The notes: generated from the sequence alone by a model not told the origin. Shown: positions 11,375-21,865, counted from the first letter of the stretch. The stretch is 64,000 nucleotides of DNA from Myotis daubentonii (GCF_963259705.1 NC_081844.1:105860671-105924670); one strand, 5' to 3'. A program made the numbers and translations.

Positions 11375-11820
11375 CCAAAGACACTGTGGTAGGCTGCGGA
11401 GTCCCCCAACCATATCCACATCCTAATCCCTGGAGCCTGGGAATGTTACTTTATTTTGCAAAAAAAAAGGACTTTGCAGATGTCACTAGATTCAGAATTT
11501 TGAGGTGAGGCTATCATCCTGGATTATCTGGGGGGATCCCAATGCATCTTTATTAAGAGGGAGAGTTCACGCACACAGAGAGCAAGGCGATCACGGAAGC
11601 AGCGACCGGAGGGATGCGACCCCAAGCCAAGGAGAGCTGGTACGGGCACGGAATGGGCTCTCCCCTCCGCCTCCGGAGGGCGTGCAGCCGGACTGGTGCC
11701 TGATTTCCGCCCAGCGACCCTGACTTTGGACTTCTGGCCTCCAGAACGGTGAGAAAATTCATTTCTGTTGTTGTAAGCCACGCCGTGACAATCTGTGACA
11801 GAAGCTCTAGGTAACAGCGG
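11375..11820 (+). repeat. Ancient MaLR/MLT1-like solo LTR
   Basis: Carries ordered motifs of this LTR class: 'atccacatcctaatccctgg', 'gggactttgcagatgt'-like block, 'atcctggattatctgg', and at the right 'ggacttctggcctccagaac' with 'tctgttgttgtaagccac'. No internal retroviral genes are attached. The subfamily is not assigned. Confidence 0.65.
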
Positions 11821-12966
11821 CAGACACCCAGAGAATTTAGAATTCCTTCGTGGCACTGGAGTCCAGCCACCCAGACCGCTCCTGCGATGCACCCTGATGG
11901 GCAGGTCCAGCGGCTACTTCTCTCCCTGGACCTTCAGCCTCTCCGTCAGTTCCAGGCGCTCCCTTGGGACATCCCTCTAAACGTGCCTCTTCTGACCTCA
12001 GTTGGCCATGGGTGCTTCTGTGGCTGGGCATCATACGTCAGAAGCCCCACGTGGCGGAACTGCTACGAAGGTTAGGAACAAGCCATATTTGGGCCCAACG
12101 GACGCACAATAAATCAGAGTTCACAGACCAATGGCCTGCATTTTGCCCACGCGGTGCATTTTTTTTTTCTAAACTTGAATTTGTTGCCAACATTTAAAGG
12201 TCAGGAGAGTGCACATAAAAGACTGCATTCCTGGCCTTTCTTTTAAAAAGTCAGAAGATTTCACAACACTGGACCCCACCGTTTCACGGCGACAATTGGC
12301 TGCCCTGTAGAACTACGTGGCATACTTTGCCACAGTCCCCACCAGGCCTTCCTGTGGCACACCCAGCCCACTCCTCTCATTCTATTAACTGCTCAGTACC
12401 ACTATGTATTTGGGTTTGCAATCCTTGTCACAAATACAAGTCTTTCTTCCATCAGACTAGAGGTAGGGCGCTGGTGGGGAGTTGCGGAGGGGGGGCAACC
12501 AGCCCATTGCAGACCCTCCCCCAGCCCGCTGCCCACACCGGCTTCTGGGCATGCATTGTGAGGGCCAGGCAGGGCTGTCCCTCCTTCTCCTCCCTCCCTT
12601 CCCTGTCCTGAGACTGAATTCCCAGAAAACGGCCCTCAGAGCTCATCGCAGAAACTCCCCTACTCGTCACCACTCATCGCTGCTCTGCAGAGCAGTTTCC
12701 TGGAAGAATCCATCGGGTTTCCCCGAAAATGTTTCTGGTCATCTTCTCTGTCCGTGACTGCAATTCATTACTTTCCATGCCCATCATTAGTTTAATGGGC
12801 AGTCCTTGCGTGTCTATCTACAGCTGACATTTGAGACGTTTTGCCATGTAAAGCCCGAGAGGCCAGTAACATAGGCAAGACCATGGGGATGAGGCAGGTG
12901 GCCGTCCGAAGAGCCCCCAGGTGGAAGCAAGAGATGAGCTCTGGTCCTTTCCCTCCAACTGACTAG
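11821..12966. other. Unassigned intergenic DNA
   Basis: No exon, RNA gene or convincing repeat. Short overlapping frames up to about 95 codons are in random-looking sequence. Confidence 0.3.
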
Positions 12967-12983
12967 GCTGGTCCATTTCTTTC

Positions 12984-13392
12984 TTTAAATGTGTTTTTAT
13001 TGATGAGAGAGAGAAACAATGAGAGAAACATCGATTGGCTGCCTCCTGCATGTCCCCTACAGGGGATCAAGCCTGTAACCCAAGCATGTGCCCTGACCAG
13101 GAATCCAACCAGCGACCTCTTAGTGCAGCGGTTCTCAACCTGTGGGTCGCGACCCCTTTGGGGGTCCAACGACCCTTTCACAGGGGTCGCCTAAGACCAT
13201 TGGAAAACACATATATAATTACATACTGTTTTGTGATTAAAATCACTATGCTTTAATTATGTTCAATTTGTAACAATGAAATTGGGGGTCACCACAACAT
13301 GAGGAGCTGTATGAAAGGGTCGCGGCGTTAGGAAGGTTGAGAACCACTGCCTTGGTGCATGGGATGATGCTCAACCACTGAGCCAGGGCTGG
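12984..13392 (-). mobile_element. Ves SINE split by a SPIN element
   Basis: Reverse-oriented Ves SINE: tail at the left, tRNA-like head at the right ending 'gagccagggctgg'. Its head region stops at 13125 and resumes at 13350; joining the two restores the normal SINE order, so SPIN landed in a pre-existing Ves copy. Confidence 0.9.
13126..13349 (+). mobile_element. SPIN non-autonomous hAT element (copy 1)
   Basis: Begins 'cagcggttctcaacctgtgg' and ends with the inverted complement '...ggttgagaaccactg'. The interior contains 'aatcactatgctttaattat' and 'gggggtcaccacaacatgag', the known SPIN order. Flanking 8-mers 'tcttagtg' and 'ccttggtg' fit a decayed hAT duplication, and the Ves consensus at this point supports it. 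SPINs are known to have spread horizontally among tetrapods. Non-coding. Confidence 0.92.
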
Positions 13393-13454
13393 TTCCCTTC
13401 TTTTTCTAGCCTTGACTTTTCCACGGAAAGGGCGAGTATCTCATGGCAAACAAG

Positions 13455-13690
13455 GGCCTGGGTGCTGGGATCAGACCCGTAGCGTTCAGAGCTCAGCCCT
13501 GCCTCTCACTAGCTGCATGACTTTGGGGAAGTGACTTAACCCCTGCGAATGAGCTTCAGTCTCCTCACCTGTGAAATGGGATCATAATATTATTTACCAC
13601 CTAGAACTGTAATAACACAATGAGCCAATATATCTAAAGCACTTCGCATCGTGCTGGGTACTCAGTCATTTCTTGAAACATTAGCTGGCG
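13455..13690 (+). repeat. MIR SINE, near full length
   Basis: Ordered MIR blocks: 'ctcactagctgcatgacttt', 'gtctcctcacctgtgaaatg', 'ataatattatttaccacc', 'aagcacttcgcatcgtgctg'. One of the best-preserved MIRs in the window. Confidence 0.85.
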
Positions 13691-13949
13691 ATGATGATAA
13701 TATGAAGGATGTGGAGGGGAAGGCGGGGAGAGAAGAAATGGAGGTTGTATGAAATCCCTGGGTGCCAAACTGTGGCAGTCATGCAGTTGGAGGGGGAGGA
13801 GGGGATATAGCTACTTTTGATATTTCTAAAAGCTTAATGGGGCTCTCACATCTACTTACCCAGGATAAAGCCACACAAGATACCAGGAATGGCAACTTCC
13901 TTTGCTTTTGGCTGAAATGACATCCTAGTATACTCCTGGGGGTAAGCTA

Positions 13950-14135
13950 AGAGACTCTGGAGCTAAATGAACCTGCACTCAGATCCCGGGAGCGTGTCTG
14001 ACCCTGAGTAAAGAGAGTAAGGTCCAGACAGAGAGACGGACAGCGCCGGCTTGAAGGGCAGTGCTGGGGGTTAAATGAGATGATGCATGGAGGGCATTCA
14101 GCCTGGCTCTGGCTCAGCGCCTGACAGCCACCATG
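13950..14135 (+). repeat. MIR SINE, diverged
   Basis: 'actctggagctaaatgaacc' head region and 'taaatgagatgatgcatgga' 3' region of MIR, with a poorly matching centre. Confidence 0.55.
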
Positions 14136-14264
14136 ACCAACAGCCTTCCGCCTGCCTGGGTCTCAGCTTCTGCCCCGGTAACATTAAATCACACACTGCT
14201 TTACTCCTTTGACGAACAGCCACTGAGCCAAGGACTGTGAATGCAAAAGAGGAACCACAGCTTG

Positions 14265-14404
14265 CAGTTGCTTACTATCCATCCCTTCAACAAATATTGT
14301 TACTGAACACCGAGTATGTAACAGGCTGCCCAATGGGCATCAGAGATACCATGGATAGTAAAGCAAATTCAGTTCCCAACTGCCTGCAGACTCATAGCCT
14401 AGAG
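14265..14404 (+). repeat. L2-like 3' fragment
   Basis: 'cccttcaacaaatattgtta' followed by 'ctgaacaccgagtatgtaac' and 'aattcagttcccaactgcct' resembles the L2 3' end. Interrupted at the right by the hAT element that follows. Confidence 0.5.
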
Positions 14405-14630
14405 CAGTGGTCGGCAAACGGCGGCTCGGCAAACCACGGCTCGCGAGCCACATGCGGCTCTTTGGCCCCTTGAGTGTGGCTCTTCCACAAAATACCTACT
14501 TCTGCGCATGGGCCACGAAGTTTCAATTGCACTGTACGTGCGCACCTACACGTGGTATTTTGTGGAAGAGCCACACTGAAGGGGCCAAAGAGCCGCATGT
14601 GGCTCACGAGCCGCGGTTTGCCGACCACGG
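14405..14630. mobile_element. Non-autonomous hAT inverted-repeat element, copy 2
   Basis: Same palindromic family as 9898-10108. Flanked by 'gcctagag' (14397-14404) and 'gtctagag' (14631-14638), 7 of 8 identical. Its left end has a short internal duplication of the 'cggcaaac..cggctc' TIR segment, making the left arm longer than in copy 1. Confidence 0.9.
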
Positions 14631-14939
14631 GTCTAGAGAAGGTGTGGTGCATAAACTAGCAAGATGCCTAGCCTGGTAGATGCTCAATAAATACAAATAA
14701 TCAGAGACTGTGATGCGTAACTTTGAGATCGTTAACTCATAAAAAGTATTGATTTCTTAACCCATGAAAATCGTTGGTTAGACGGGGACTTTTAAACTAT
14801 GAGGGAAGTCCAAAGGCAATCAAATACCCATTATACACTTACCGAAACACGTAGGAGCTGGATTGCTGGAAATTACAACAAGCTGATTTAAAAAACAAAG
14901 AGGAACTAAACCATTGCATAGGCATAGGGTGTCCACGGA

Positions 14940-15326
14940 GTGGAGGGCACACAGAGTACAGATGTCAAATTTCCCCAACGTGACCCCGCAGGCTTAATGC
15001 AACTCCTATTGGAACCCCGGGCGGCGAGGTTTTCTGCAGGCACAGGCGCCTTAGTCTGAGGTTTGGAAAGGAATGGGCCCGAGAAGTTCTAAAACAGTCT
15101 TGGGAGAAATCGCTCTACTCCATATCAAGATCATGCGTTACTATTGGTGCAGGGATCAATACACAGATCAATGAACAGAATCGAGTACCCATTCACTAAA
15201 CCCACACAAATATGCTCGATTTGACATGGGTGTGAAAGCAATTCAAAAGAGGAAGGACAGGGTTTTCAACCAAAGGTGCTGGAGCAACTAGACATCGATC
15301 AGCAAAAAAAAAAACAAAAAAAAAAA

Positions 15327-15368
<42 letters not shown>

Positions 15369-16705
15369 ACCCTTAGATCCAAACCTCACACCTTCTACAA
15401 AAATTAACTCCTAATATGATCATGGACTGGACTGTCAAGTGTAAAGCAAAAAAAACTCTCTTTTTTAAGATAGGAGGGAAATCTTCTGTTTCTAGGGCGA
15501 GGCACCAAGTTCTTAGACTTCAAACACACACACACACACCCCCACATAAAAGAAAAAATGGATAAACTGGACCTCCTCAAAATGAAAACTTTTCTTTGCA
15601 AAAGTCCACATGAAGAGGATGAAGAGACAAGCTACAGGCAGAGAGGAAATAGTTACAAAGCACATGTCCCCAAAAGGATAGACAAAGGACTCACAGAACT
15701 CTGTCATAAAAAAAAAAAAAACTAATCCAATTAGAAAATGGGCAGGAGACATAAACAGACTGGGCACAGAAGAGGAGCTGCAGGTGGTGACGAAGCACAT
15801 GAAAAGATGGTCAGCATCCTTAGCTCTCGGGGAGATGCCAACTAAAACCACAAGGAGATGCCACTATTCACCTGTCAAAACGCCTAAAATAAAAACCAAG
15901 TGCCATCGAGGATGAGAAGAAACCAGATCACGCATGTGCCTCTGAGGGACATGTGAAACGGTAGAGCCGTTCTGGAAAACTGACAGTTTCTTACCAAACT
16001 CCCAGGCAGTTACCTGGGAGGAACAACCCAGCAACCGCCCTCTTAGGCATTCCAGAGAAACGGAAGCTTCTGTTCACACAAAGTCCTGTACCAGTCTGTC
16101 CCTCTCAGCTTTATCCATAAGAGCCCCAACCTGGAAACAGCCAGGTGCCCATCAGAGAGCGAAGAGCTCAAGTTAACCGCGGTCCCCGCACGCCCTGGAG
16201 TGCCACGCGGCAACGAGGAGGAGCAGACGCCTGATGCCCGGATCTCCCGGGAATCCTAACTACAGAAAAGCCACCCTCCAAAGCTCACGTGCTATTTGAT
16301 TCCCCTGATGTGACATTTTAGAAATGGAGGACAGATCTTGGTTGCCAGGAGTGAGGCACCGTGGGGGAGGGCGCCGGAGGGAGGGGGCTGGTATGACAGG
16401 CAACACGGGGACCTCCGGTTTGGGAACTCTGGATCTTGGCTGTCGTGGTGAATACACAGACCTACCCATGTGACAGCATTATTTGGAATTAAAGGCGCAC
16501 ACACACCCGCATGAGGACCAGTACAACAGATCTGAGCCAGGTGGATAGGTTATGTCGGCGGCAACATCCTGGCTGTGACCCTGTACACGGCGATGCTGCC
16601 CTTGGAGGGAAGTGAGTGAAGGGCACACGAGATCTCCTCTATTTTTTCTCTCTGCGGACGTGAATCTAAAATTATATCCATAAAAATTTCAGCTTAAAAA
16701 AGCTT
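14940..16705 (+). repeat. Ancient L1 (ORF2 3' half plus 3' UTR)
   Basis: Diverged ORF2 text recurs in order: 'acaaatatgctcgatttgac', 'aaaggtgctggagcaactag', 'ggcaggagacataaacagac', 'ggtgcccatcagagagcg', then a 3' UTR ending 'tgaatctaaaattatatcca'. It is riddled with stops and indels. It ends about 330 bp before the SMIM23 start codon. Confidence 0.8.
15302..15365. repeat. A-rich tract and (AC)n microsatellite
   Basis: Two poly-A blocks followed by an uninterrupted AC dinucleotide array of about 17 units, inside the ancient L1. A second short (CA)n is at 15524-15540. Confidence 0.9.
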
Positions 16706-16922
16706 TTTGTTGTTTTGTACTTAATAACGCGTATTTTATTAAAAGCTTGCAAGTATAGAGGGGAAAGATCAGAAAAATCATCACCCTGAAATATAATCTT
16801 CTGATGTATTTCTTCCTGGCGTTTTTGTTTGTTGTTTTTTGCATTTATATGAAGAAAAAGTGAGGGACAGGGCTGAACATCAGGATGGTGACAAGGGCGG
16901 GGCCTCGCTGCCCCCCCTTCTG

Positions 16923-16930
16923 TGACATCA
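16923..16930 (+). promoter_or_regulatory. CRE-like octamer upstream of SMIM23
   Basis: 'tgacatca' differs from the palindromic CRE octamer at one base and lies 110 bp before the start codon. Inference only: a single 8-mer is weak evidence, and the transcription start is not known from sequence. Confidence 0.2.
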
Positions 16931-17039
16931 GACCTCATGGCTTGAGGGACGGGTGCCTGGTGAGCAGAGCACACTGGGGGTGCCCGTCTGCTGTCAGGTG
17001 CGGGGACCTTGCTCCACCCAGGCAGCCTGAGCGGAGGCC

Positions 17040-17129
17040 ATGGTGGCCCAACAGGTGGATAGCAGGGGGCAAGCGGCAGCTGAGCTGCTCGACCACAGAA
17101 GGGGCAGTCGCTGTGAGGACAAGAAGCAG
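17040..17129 (+). CDS. SMIM23: SMIM23 coding exon 1
   Basis: Thirty codons ending exactly at a codon boundary (phase 0), followed by the donor GTGAGG. Encodes the N-terminal tail, with the basic cluster DHRRGSR and a KK pair just before the membrane segment. The positive charges favour this end facing the cytosol. A 14-C run begins about 25 bp into the intron. Confidence 0.88.
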
Positions 17130-20100
17130 GTGAGGCCAGGCCGGTGCACCTGCTCCCCCCCCCCCCCAATCTGGGCTCAGACACACTGTCAGGCCCTCGG
17201 CGTCAGGCGCAGGCTGTCAGCTCCACTCTGCCTGGAGCCTGAGCCAGTGGAAGACAGCACGGGGACTCAGGCGCTCCTTCCTGAAGCGTTACCAGCTCTT
17301 GCCTAATCCCAGCGCTGCCGGCAGAGGGTACGCTCGGGGAGGGCTGGGGTCTTTGCTGTGGCTGTTGCTGTTAATCCTCACTGGAGGATATTTTTTCAGT
17401 TTAAAATTTCAGTTTAAAATTGATTTTTAGAGAGAGTGGAAGGGAGGGGGGGAGAAACATCAATGAGAGAGACACATCAATTGGTTGCCTCCAACTAAGG
17501 TACGTGCCCTTGACCAGAACTGAACCTGAGACCCTTCAGTCCATGGACCGACACTCTATCCACTGAGCCAAACTGTCTGGGCAAGGGGGTTTTGTTTCGT
17601 GTCCTGCTATATCCCTAGTGCCTAGAATGGGGTTTGGTGCTGAATGAATGAATGAATGAATGAACGAACTGAAATAAATAGGATAATATACCTGGATTAG
17701 GAGCATTAGGTCTTAGGACTGAAATTCAAACCTCACCTGGGATTTTTGTCAAAATGGAAACACTCACTGTCCACAGCCTGGTGCTTCCACCTCCTCTCTC
17801 TTTCGTGGTTTTAAAACATTCCTGAGAGGTAGCTGTTGTGGATCTCACTCACAGATGGGTAAACTGAGGCTCAGAAAGGCAAAAAGGCCATACAGCCAGG
17901 ATACGCTGGGGTTTGAAGCAAGTCTATGTGACTCCAGACCCTTAGCAAAGGTCACACTGTACTCCACGGCCTCCCAGGTGAAGAGGTGAGGAGGGCTGGG
18001 GAGGGTGGCTGGGCCTCCCACACCATGGGAGGGGTGGGATTTTATTCTGAGATCAATAAGAAACCACTGAGAGGTTTTAAATAGCGCGATGGGTGACCTA
18101 TCTATACATGTCTTCAAAAGATCTGCTCACTTAATAGACGCGCGCCAGTACCTCCTGAATGCGGGGCCTCGCGGCAAGATGGGATTTGAGGGGTCCCTCA
18201 CACTGCGGCTCCTCCTAAGAAGCGTCCCACGGATACCAAAGCCTGGAATGCTCCTTGTAGGAGAATCACTAGAAGAGTCCTGTGGTTAGGGATTTACGCG
18301 GCTCATTCACATAACGGAGGCTCTGAGAAGTCCCGCAGCAAGGCAACTCACTTACTTCTGTTTACTGTGGCCTTTCCCACATCAGAGCCCCACCCCTCCT
18401 TTTTGAAAGAGGTACATTTCAAACCCATTCTGCAGATAAAGAAACTGAGGCTCAGAGAGAAGAAACGAGTTGGCTCCGGCCCAGGACATCACAAAGAGAA
18501 ACTAAAATGTACTTCTAGGCCCAGCCCAGCTCACCTCCTCACCTTTGCGTCCACGGGACATAAAATAAAAACCGAGCAGCGAGAATGCGGATGGGAAACA
18601 GTCAACCTGTAAGGTCGGAGGTTAAAGAGATGGAAGAGCATTCAGACCGCTCACCAGACAGTTTAAAGAATGAGGTGGTTCTAAGTGTTTTACATTAAAA
18701 GATTTGCAGGGCATCCCATTTGACCCAGTGATCCCACTTCTAGGTCTATCCCAAGAAACTAGAAACACCCATCAGAGAGGATATATGCACCCCTATGTTC
18801 ATAGCAACACAGTTTACAATAGCTAAGATTTGGAAACAGCCTAAATGCCCATCAGCAGATGAGTGGATTAAAAAACTGTGGTACATCTACACAATGGAAT
18901 ACTATGCTGCAGTAAAAAAGGAGTTCTTACCATTTGCAACAACATGGATGGAACTGGAGAGCATTATGCTAAGTGAAATAAGCCAGTCAGAGAAAGATAA
19001 ATACCACATGATCTCACTCATTTGTGGAATATAATGAACAACATAAACTGATAAACAAAAACAGATCCTGAGACAGAGAAGCATCGATCAGACCGTCAAA
19101 CCTCAGAGGGAAGGTAGGGGAGGGTGGGGGTGAGGGGGAGAGATCAACCAAAGGACTTGTATGCAAGCATATAGGCCTAACCAATGGACACAGACAACAG
19201 GGGGGTGAGGGCATGAGTGGGGGAGGATGGGGGGTAATGTGAGGATAAGGACACATATGTAATAACTTAACCAATTAAAAAATTTTAAGAAAAAGAAAAA
19301 AGATTCCCAGGGGATACTGTGGAGAAGAGGAAAAACACCTCATCGTAAGTGTACAGAGCAATGGCGCTCACACTGGGTGTACCCACGCGGGCAGCCACCA
19401 CCCAGATCAAGCTACAGAACATTCTGGAACCCGGATGGCTCCTCAGGCCTCCACGTAGCCAGAGCCCCACCCACAGCCGGGATTCTGATGTCTTTCATCG
19501 CCGATGAGGTGTGCGTATGCGAGGATTTCATGGGGATGAAATCAGTGCGCACCTTTGTGTCTGGCTCCTGTCACTCATCGGTGGGTCTGCGGGCTCAGCC
19601 CGTTGTGATTTATTTTTCGTTTTGAAGTTAATAACAAGAATAGAGCTGCTGGTCTATCCAAAGAAAACTACCCAGGGGAGAGCCAAATTAGGCCAATCTT
19701 TTGTCTTCTTTGTTGTGGTAGCGGGGCTAAGTCTTGCCTCACGAACTCGAGTCCGTAAGAAATATACTGGTACGGTTTCAAGTCGGATCAAATCTGGCTC
19801 CGTCCACATCTGGTGAGTTTGAGGAAGATTCGATGTCAGTCCACACTGTCCGCCTCACTCCCCCGTCCATGTCTGCTTGCCCCTGACACCGTCAGTCTCA
19901 CTGCCAGTGAAAGCAGGTGTGTCTGAATCCCTGTGCCAGGGGGAAGGAGGAAGCTGACTGCAAAAAGGCATAAAGGAACATTCTAGAATGATGGAAATGC
20001 TCTTTATCTTGATTGGGGTGGGAGTCCACAGGTATAGACATTTGTCAAAACTCATCAAAACTGTACATTTAAAAGGTGTGTCTTTTAGCCTGGCCAGTGT

Positions 20101-21416
20101 GGCTCAGTGGCTGGGCATCGGCTCATGAACTGGAGGTCACGGTTCAATTTCTGGTCAGGGCACATGCCCAGGTTGCGGGCTCCGTCCCCAGAGTGGGGCG
20201 TGCAGGAGGCAGCCCATCAATGATTCTCTCGTCATGGATGTTTCTCTCTCTCTCTCTCCCTCTCCCTTCCTCTCTGAAATGGATAAATATATATATTAAA
20301 ATGTATGCATTGTATTGCACGTAAACTACGCCACGATAAAGTGGATTTCGTTTAAAGATCCTTTCAAACAAAAGGTGTAAAAGTGAGGCAAGGAATGAGA
20401 CAGAAGCGGGCCTTCATTCTCAGCAGCGAGGAGAGCGGGAAAGCAGCAGTGAAGTGCCCGTTAGCTGCCACGCTGTTTCTGCAATGCGTGGGGGTTCTGT
20501 AGTGAGCATGTGACTTAGGTAACTAGGGAAACGTTAAGCTCAAAAGACAATCTTATCGCTGCCCCATGCCCAGTTCTCCGAGAGAAGCAGGTGCCCATCT
20601 GCCCCCCAGCAATTTACCTGCCCCCTCCCCCTCTTGCCCGCAGACGCTGTTGGCGCTGCTGATCTTGGTGCTGTACGTGAGCTCGGGGATATCAGGTGAG
20701 CCTCCTGCAATCTGAGAAAGGAGAAGCCGAGGCCACACAGAGTCGTGAGGGGTGTTCTGGAGCTGGCCGCATGCCAAGGCGGTCTCGGCGCTTGCCTTCT
20801 CCCACCGCCCTTCATCCCACTGGGGGGACCAACCACGTTTATGTCAACTGCCATTCGTTGGCTCTTGTGAAGAGGTGTGTCTGTGCCCATTTCAGGAAGA
20901 AGTTGGGAGATGTCAGAAAGGATCAGAGAATGTAACTACCAGAATCCTGTGGCTTCCCAGGTAACATACTCAGGAAGGTCCTGAAGGGAGGACAAGCCTG
21001 GCTGAGGAAATCTGGGAAGGCTTCCTGGAGGTGGCATTAGCGAGCTGGGTCTTGAAGGATAAGTAGGAGCTGGAGACCATGGGGAAGGGTATTCCAAGCA
21101 GAAGCCTTTCATAACTGCAAAGGCTCAGGGGACTTTTTGAAACCAGTGGCAAAGGAGTCTACGTGGAAAAGCTCCAGATGTAACTTTGGTGTCTGCCTTT
21201 CAGGGGTTTGGACACCAGATCAAGGATCCCTCAAAAGAGCCGTTAAAGGTCGTCAGGACTTGGTTGAAGGAGAACTTGCAAGTTTTCCTGGAAAAGCTGG
21301 AGAAAGAGGTGCGAGAGCTGGAGCAGCTGGTGCGGGACCTGGAAGAGTGGCTGGACGTCCTTCTGGGCGAGGGGCACCCCGAGGAATCCTGCTCCTCCTT
21401 CAGAAACCGATTGTGA
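17040..21416 (+). CDS. SMIM23: Small integral membrane protein 23 (four coding exons)
   Basis: Join of 17040-17129, 20644-20695, 20896-20960 and 21204-21416 gives 139 codons plus TGA. Residues 1-30 form a hydrophilic tail (MVAQQVDSRG...CEDKKQ). Residues 31-47 (TLLALLILVLYVSSGIS) are one hydrophobic membrane segment. Residues 48-69 are a short polar linker. Residues 83-124 are a Leu/Glu/Lys-rich amphipathic helix with coiled-coil character (FLEKLEKEVRELEQLVRDL), and the tail is PEESCSSFRNRL. All introns are GT-AG with phases 0, 1 and 0. The start has a good Kozak context (gccATGG). I recognise the product as SMIM23, in human between FGF18 and FBXW11; its molecular function is unknown to me. 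The human protein may be somewhat longer, so an additional upstream or 3' coding segment cannot be excluded. Identification is from memory of the family. The gene structure itself is seen directly. Confidence 0.9.
17154..17168. repeat. Poly-C run in SMIM23 intron 1
   Basis: Uninterrupted C tract (about 14) shortly after the exon 1 donor site. Confidence 0.85.
17371..17583 (-). mobile_element. Ves SINE in SMIM23 intron 1
   Basis: Reverse orientation. Left end has the 'aatcctcactggaggatatt' tail variant shared with the copies at 43.2, 52.1 and 60.9 kb; right end is the tRNA-like head 'cactgagccaaactgtctgg'. The middle lacks part of the usual sequence. Confidence 0.85.
17640..17668 (+). repeat. 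(GAAT)n microsatellite at an L2-like tail
   Basis: Five tandem tetranucleotides following 'ccctagtgcctagaatgggg', the typical end of an L2 copy that finishes in a GAAT array. Confidence 0.7.
17815..17965 (-). repeat. MIR SINE in SMIM23 intron 1
   Basis: Reverse MIR core 'gatgggtaaactgaggctca' followed by a degraded B-box portion. Confidence 0.75.
18400..18530 (-). repeat. MIR SINE in SMIM23 intron 1
   Basis: Reverse MIR core 'gataaagaaactgaggctca' with decayed flanks. Confidence 0.65.
18711..19296 (+). mobile_element. 5'-truncated L1 in SMIM23 intron 1 (sense)
   Basis: Last part of L1 ORF2 with the 3' UTR. 18795-19034 still reads openly as the ORF2p C-terminus (IAKIWKQPKCPSADEWIKKL, YTMEYYAAVKKEF). 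Flanks carry a decayed duplication around 'aaaagatt..cagg' (18697-18710 and 19297-19311). The fragment cannot move on its own. Confidence 0.92.
19960..20345 (+). repeat. Ancient L1 3' end, split by a Ves SINE
   Basis: 'caaaactcatcaaaactgta' and 'catttaaaaggtgtg' before the SINE, and 'tgcattgtattgcacgtaaa' after it, form the usual order of old L1 3' termini. Confidence 0.6.
20088..20297 (+). mobile_element. Ves SINE in SMIM23 intron 1
   Basis: Sense copy: 'gcctggccagtgtggctcag' head, B-box-like 'ggttcaatttctgg', GA/TC-rich segment and 'gaaatggataaatatatata' tail. Confidence 0.9.
20644..20695 (+). CDS. SMIM23: SMIM23 coding exon 2 (membrane segment)
   Basis: A 52-nt exon between a C/T-rich acceptor (ctcttgcccgCAG) and donor GTGAGC. 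It contributes residues 31-47 plus the first base of Gly48, so the transmembrane helix is almost exactly one exon. Too short to find by open-frame length; it is placed by frame continuity with exons 1 and 3. Confidence 0.87.
20896..20960 (+). CDS. SMIM23: SMIM23 coding exon 3
   Basis: A 65-nt exon after acceptor CCATTTCAG and before donor GTAACA. Completes Gly48 and encodes RSWEMSERIRECNYQNPVAS and Gln69, ending in phase 0. Introns 2 and 3 are only 200 and 243 bp. Confidence 0.87.
21204..21416 (+). CDS. SMIM23: SMIM23 coding exon 4 (coiled-coil region and stop)
   Basis: Starts after acceptor GCCTTTCAG. Seventy codons from GFGHQIKDPS to FRNRL, then TGA. Rich in Leu, Glu and Lys/Arg in a heptad-like pattern. 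An in-frame ATG at 21186 lies in the intron and is not the gene's start. No AATAAA was seen in the ~500 bp downstream, so the 3' end is undefined. Confidence 0.9.
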   Translation, partial: GFGHQIKDPSKEPLKVVRTWLKENLQVFLEKLEKEVRELEQLVRDLEEWLDVLLGEGHPEESCSSFRNRL

Positions 21417-21704
21417 GGGGCCAGGGCTGGGACCCGGGCGGGAGGCCAAGGAGGCAGGGGAAAGGCTTGCCAGGGGCTCCCCTGAATAGGGCTAAGCTGT
21501 GATCCCTGAAGTTCAAGGCAGGCAAAAAAAAAAAATAGAATAGTTGGCACTCTAAGATGCTGTTGGTGCTGCTGCTTCCTGACCGCTAACACCACCAGGA
21601 GGACCCGGGGCTCTGCTGAGCTGTCCTCCCTCCTACAGGACTCTGGCCCTGGGAGATCAGCACGGCTCCAGAGCCAGCCCCGGGCCAGGAGCCGTCTCTC
21701 CCAC

Positions 21705-21865
21705 TTACCTGGGACTTTGTGCCAAATTCCTTAACACCTCAGACAAATTGCCTCATTAGTGAGAGCCCGGGAAACAAGCTGCCTCACAGGGTAACAGTGG
21801 GGATCAAACATGTATAGATATAGCGCGTCTGGCACAGTGTAGGTCCCCAGTAGTATACATGTGTG
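21705..21865 (+). repeat. MIR SINE
   Basis: 'gtgccaaattccttaacacc', 'aacagtggggatcaaacatg' and 'gtctggcacagtgtaggtcc' follow the MIR order. Lies in the presumed SMIM23 3' flank or UTR. Confidence 0.6.

Noticed and set aside
11375..11820. Possible endogenous retrovirus
   Set aside because: Only LTR-like sequence is present here and at 50.2, 56 and 61.8 kb; no gag, pol or env text flanks any of them.
18795..19034. Open frame similar to a reverse-transcriptase polyprotein end
   Set aside because: It is the C-terminal scrap of L1 ORF2 in a 5'-truncated insertion, not a gene; the same holds for 27320-27526 and 30710-30946.
21186..21203. ATG at 21186 as the start of a 76-codon gene
   Set aside because: It lies in the polypyrimidine/acceptor region of SMIM23 intron 3; the frame is exon 4 read back into the intron.
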